A stretch of DNA of 64,000 nt, taken from contig JAJYXE010000014.1 in NCBI GenBank assembly GCA_021791145.1, forward strand, positions 1 to 64,000, in the 5' to 3' direction. Shown here in pieces: positions 61,439 through 64,000 of this stretch. Both the position numbers and the translations under genes were made by a program. Source of the stretch: Actinomycetes bacterium. GTDB taxonomy: Bacteria; Actinomycetota; Acidimicrobiia; Acidimicrobiales; RAAP-2. The notes beneath the pieces are model-generated. The model did not search any database, was not told the DNA's origin, and saw only the letters and a list, made by a program, of their open reading frames with translations. How positions within the stretch are numbered: the stretch's first letter is position 1; the number at the start of each line of letters is the position of its first letter.

Positions 61439-61577
61439 TGAGCCCTCCTCGTGGGTCTTGCCGGACAGCCCCGCGTCCCGGGACCTGCCAGAGATTGTGC
61501 TCCGGGAGGGGCGGGCGATGCCGGTATGCTCCTCGTCCGCGCGGCCGTGCCGCCACGAACATGACCGGAGGTGCCGG

Positions 61578-61775
61578 GTGAAGGTCGTAGTCGACTTCGA
61601 CGTGTGCATGAGCAACGCCGTGTGCATGGGGATCGTGCCGGAAGTCTTCGAAGTCCGCGACGACGGGTTTCTCTACGTGCTCGACGAGCACCCGCCCGAG
61701 ACGCTTCGGGACCGGCTCCGTGAGGCGGAGAGCAGTTGCCCCACGGGTGCGATCACGCTGGTCGAGGACGACTGA
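61578..61775 (+). CDS. Small [3Fe-4S]/[4Fe-4S] ferredoxin
   Basis: A 65-residue ferredoxin of the single-cluster kind often paired with cytochromes P450. The visible cysteines are CMSNAVC (Cys-x5-Cys) near residue 10 and CPTGAI near the end. The missing central Cys of a CxxCxxC motif suggests a [3Fe-4S] cluster. PEVFEV is also typical. GTG 61578 follows GGAGGTG. No P450 or reductase is nearby; gltX begins seven bases after the stop, so the two may share a transcript. Confidence 0.85.
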   Translation: MKVVVDFDVCMSNAVCMGIVPEVFEVRDDGFLYVLDEHPPETLRDRLREAESSCPTGAITLVEDD

Positions 61776-61782
61776 GCCAAGG

Positions 61783-63354
61783 GTGGCGGTCCCGAGAGTC
61801 CGGATCGCGCCGTCGCCGACGGGCTTCTTCCACGTCGGGACCGGGCGTACCGCGCTGTACAACTGGCTCTTCGCCCGCCGCTACGGGGGGGTCTTCATCC
61901 TGCGGATCGAGGACACCGACACCGAGCGCAACCGCGAGGAGTGGGTGGACGGCATCGTCGACGCGCTCTCGTGGCTCGGCATGGAACCTGACGAAGGCCC
62001 GTACCGCCAGTCCGAACGGCGGGAGCGGTACCGGTCGGTGCTCGACACGCTGTGGGACGCGGGGAACCTGTACGCATGCGACTGCACGCGTGAGGAGGTG
62101 GTTGCCCGGACCGCCGGTCACGCGACGCCCGGCTACGACGGCTACTGCCGCAGCCGGGGGGTCAGCCGGGAAGGGCACGCTCTTCGTTTCCGCACCCCCG
62201 ACGAGGGTGAGACCCACGTCCACGACCTGGTCAGAGGAGATGTCGTCTTCCGTCACGAGACGATGGAGGACTTCGTCGTCGCCCGTTCCAATGGAGAGCC
62301 GCTTTTCGTGCTCGCCAACATCGTCGATGACCGCGACATGCGGATCACCCACGTCATCCGCGGCGAGGAGCTGCTGCCGAGCGCGCCGAAGGCGATCCTC
62401 ATTTGGGAGGCACTGGACGCGGCGGAAAGTGGAGCGGCAGAGGGCGGAGCGAGGGAGGGCGGAGCGGCGGCGGACGGGTCGTCGGAGGCCGGATCGTCGG
62501 CGGCCGGATCGTCGGCGGCCGGATCGTCGGCGGGCACGGGAGCTCGCCCGCTGCCCGCCTGGGCGCACCTGCCGATGCTCGTCAATGAGCACCGCCAGAA
62601 GCTGTCCAAGCGTCGAGACGCTGTGGCGGTGGAGCTCTACCGGGACCAGGGATTCCTGCCGGAGGCACTCAGGAACTACCTCGCTCTCTTAGGGTGGAGC
62701 CCACCAGGCGACGACGAGAAGGTGCCCCTCCAGGTCCTGATCGACAACTTCACATTGCGCGACGTCAACCACTCTCCGGCGTTCTTCGACGTGAAGAAGC
62801 TCGCTCACATGAACGGCGAGTACATCCGGGAGCTCACCGTCGAAGACTTCATCGCACGCTCGCGGCCCTGGGTGGACCCCTCCGGTGAACGAGCTGCCGG
62901 CCGGTGGGCCCCCGGGTCGGTTGGACCGCCGCCATGGCCGCCGGAACGCTTCGACGAAGGGGTGTTCGCGAAGCTCGCGCGTGTCGTCCAAGAGCGCGTG
63001 ACGACTCTCGGGGAGGTGCCCCGCCTCGTCGACTTCGTGTTCCTCGAGGATCCCCCCTTCGACGACGCGTCGTGGCAGAAGGCGATCAGTGCGGATCCGG
63101 AGGCGGCAGCGCTGCTCGACGCCGCGATCGCCGAGTACGCGCAGATCGAATGGTCGGCGGAGGCGTTGCGCGCCGCGACGTTGCGGGTCGCGGAGCGCTC
63201 GGGGCGGAAGCTGGCCAAGGCGCAGGCTCCCATCCGCGTTGCCGTCACCGGACGGACCGTCGGTCCGCCACTCTTCGAGTCCCTCGAGGTGCTGGGACGC
63301 GACGAGACCCTGCGGCGGCTCGGTGCGGCCGCCCACCGCGCCCGCGCCACCTGA
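61783..63354 (+). CDS. gltX: Glutamyl-tRNA synthetase with a low-complexity insertion
   Basis: GltX charges tRNA-Glu. The 523-residue product has the HIGH-type motif PSPTGFFHVGTGRTAL (H17-V-G-T20), RIEDTDTER, and the KMSKS equivalent KLSKR (273-277). A C-terminal anticodon-binding domain follows. GTG 61783 gives VAVPRVRIAPSPTG, the normal N-terminus. Between residues ~215 and ~253, just before LPAWAHLPMLVNEHRQK, a Gly/Ala/Ser/Glu-rich insertion is encoded by short tandem repeats. Whether the enzyme also charges tRNA-Gln, as in many actinobacteria, cannot be decided here. Confidence 0.95.
   Translation: MAVPRVRIAPSPTGFFHVGTGRTALYNWLFARRYGGVFILRIEDTDTERNREEWVDGIVDALSWLGMEPDEGPYRQSERRERYRSVLDTLWDAGNLYACDCTREEVVARTAGHATPGYDGYCRSRGVSREGHALRFRTPDEGETHVHDLVRGDVVFRHETMEDFVVARSNGEPLFVLANIVDDRDMRITHVIRGEELLPSAPKAILIWEALDAAESGAAEGGAREGGAAADGSSEAGSSAAGSSAAGSSAGTGARPLPAWAHLPMLVNEHRQKLSKRRDAVAVELYRDQGFLPEALRNYLALLGWSPPGDDEKVPLQVLIDNFTLRDVNHSPAFFDVKKLAHMNGEYIRELTVEDFIARSRPWVDPSGERAAGRWAPGSVGPPPWPPERFDEGVFAKLARVVQERVTTLGEVPRLVDFVFLEDPPFDDASWQKAISADPEAAALLDAAIAEYAQIEWSAEALRAATLRVAERSGRKLAKAQAPIRVAVTGRTVGPPLFESLEVLGRDETLRRLGAAAHRARAT
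62425..62541 (+). repeat. Short tandem repeats inside gltX
   Basis: A stretch of ggagcgg/gagggc units followed by about three 15-base units (ggatcgtcggcggcc) encodes a GAAEGGAREGG then AGSSAAGSS peptide. All units keep the frame and form a surface insertion in the synthetase body. Confidence 0.9.
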
Positions 63355-63375
63355 GCCGACGGCCGGCGGCTCGAC

Positions 63376-64000
63376 GTGTTCCTTCTCCGCTGGCTCACTG
63401 CGCCAGCGCGATTCGCTCTGAAGGTCCTGGTCCTCGTCATCGCAGGCCTGGTCCTCTACTACGTCGTCACCCTTGTGCAGGTGTGGCTGACGTCGCGTCG
63501 TTACGACCCGGTCAGCGCCCAGGCGATCGTGGTCATGGGATCGGCGCAGTACAACGGGGTGCCGTCGCCGGACCTCCGTGCGCGCCTCGACGAGGCGCTC
63601 TTGCTCTTCCAAGAGCGCTACGCGCATCTGATCGTCTGCACCGGGTCCAGAGAGCCCGGGGATCGCTACACAGAGTCGGAGGTGGGGAAGGCGTACCTCG
63701 TCAGCAAGGGAGTGCCCGCCTCAGACGTCCTCACGGTCGGCGGACGAGACAGCTGGACAAACCTCGCTCTTGCGGCGGGACAGCTGCGGCCGCGGGGGTT
63801 GAGAGACGTGCTCATCGTGACGGACCCCTTCCACGAGGACCGCTCGATGGCCATCGCGTCGGACGTCGGGCTCGTTCCACACCCGACGCCGACCCAGACG
63901 TCCCCCATCACCGGGACCGCCGTGATCCCGTACTTCCTCAGCACAGCCGCGGCGGTCGCCCTCGGACGTATCGTCGGTTTCCAGCGACTGCACCAGCTCG
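63376..64000 (+). CDS. YdcF/SanA-like DUF218 membrane protein (partial, 3' end missing)
   Basis: The frame is open from GTG 63376 to the end of the window (208 codons). It has an N-terminal membrane helix (LKVLVLVIAGLVLYYVVTLV). The DUF218 domain follows: AIVVMGSAQYNGVPSPDLRARLDEAL, IVCTGSREPGDRYTESEVGKAYLVSKGV, then SWTNLALAA and VLIVTDPFHEDRSMAIA. Members are linked to envelope integrity (SanA, ElyC), but the biochemistry is not settled. It begins 21 bases after gltX. Confidence 0.82.
   Translation, partial: MFLLRWLTAPARFALKVLVLVIAGLVLYYVVTLVQVWLTSRRYDPVSAQAIVVMGSAQYNGVPSPDLRARLDEALLLFQERYAHLIVCTGSREPGDRYTESEVGKAYLVSKGVPASDVLTVGGRDSWTNLALAAGQLRPRGLRDVLIVTDPFHEDRSMAIASDVGLVPHPTPTQTSPITGTAVIPYFLSTAAAVALGRIVGFQRLHQL

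Noticed and set aside
1..64000. Mobile elements, integrases or transposases
   Set aside because: None of the supported genes resembles these, and no terminal inverted repeats with target duplications were seen.

Overview
The window is GC-rich DNA with densely packed genes, many GTG/TTG starts and stop/start overlaps of 1-8 bases. The gene content points to an actinobacterium: an actinobacterial cytochrome bcc-aa3 gene set (ctaE-qcrCAB facing tatA-ctaC-ctaD-ctaF), HelD, a split PntAA/PntAB/PntB transhydrogenase and a Streptomyces-like hopanoid operon. A deep-branching class such as Acidimicrobiia is my inference and is not proven here. I see no insertion sequences, prophage genes, CRISPR arrays, tRNAs or rRNAs.

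Layout. 1-15738 (+): the complex I operon from nuoB (cut by the window edge) to nuoN, followed by a small HAD phosphatase gene. 16225-21541 (-): an apolipoprotein N-acyltransferase-like gene, then the late heme genes hemE-hemH-hemY. 21854-24271 (+): helD. 24392-32357: the bcc-aa3 supercomplex genes in two converging units, with tatA heading the leftward one. 32509-41344: a crotonase, a GH1-like protein, an alpha/beta hydrolase, an ABC-2 exporter pair, a zinc alcohol dehydrogenase, and an alkylation-repair pair (Ada-AlkA fusion and Ogt). 41460-52167 (-): hopanoid biosynthesis, in transcription order hpnC, hpnD, hpnE, polyprenyl synthase, shc, an HpnG-like/IspH fusion, hpnH, dxs. 52489-53151 (+): a divergent small helix-turn-helix protein. 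53307-56202 (+): pntAA-pntAB-pntB. 56409-64000: a small hypothetical, a membrane-anchored GH18 protein, an ABC1/UbiB kinase, mscL, a ferredoxin, gltX and a YdcF-type gene running off the end.

How the parts fit. Complex I, the bcc-aa3 chain, late heme synthesis and the transhydrogenase form an aerobic energy block. tatA sits with the oxidase genes, and the Rieske protein carries a twin-arginine motif before its third membrane segment, which suggests a Tat-assisted assembly step. The hopanoid operon joins supply (Dxs, IspH, prenyl synthase) to squalene formation (HpnCDE), cyclisation (Shc) and side-chain addition (HpnH, HpnG-like domain).

Most notable: the HpnG-like/IspH fusion; a ladder of eight in-frame ATG codons at the start of the divergent regulator; an Lnt-like protein with serine at the catalytic cysteine position; a GH1-like protein that has lost its acid/base glutamate; a 32-base near-perfect palindrome against the tatA ribosome binding site; three intergenic minisatellites; and repeated in-frame low-complexity insertions in otherwise conserved enzymes (NuoJ, NuoN, QcrA, GluRS, AlkA).
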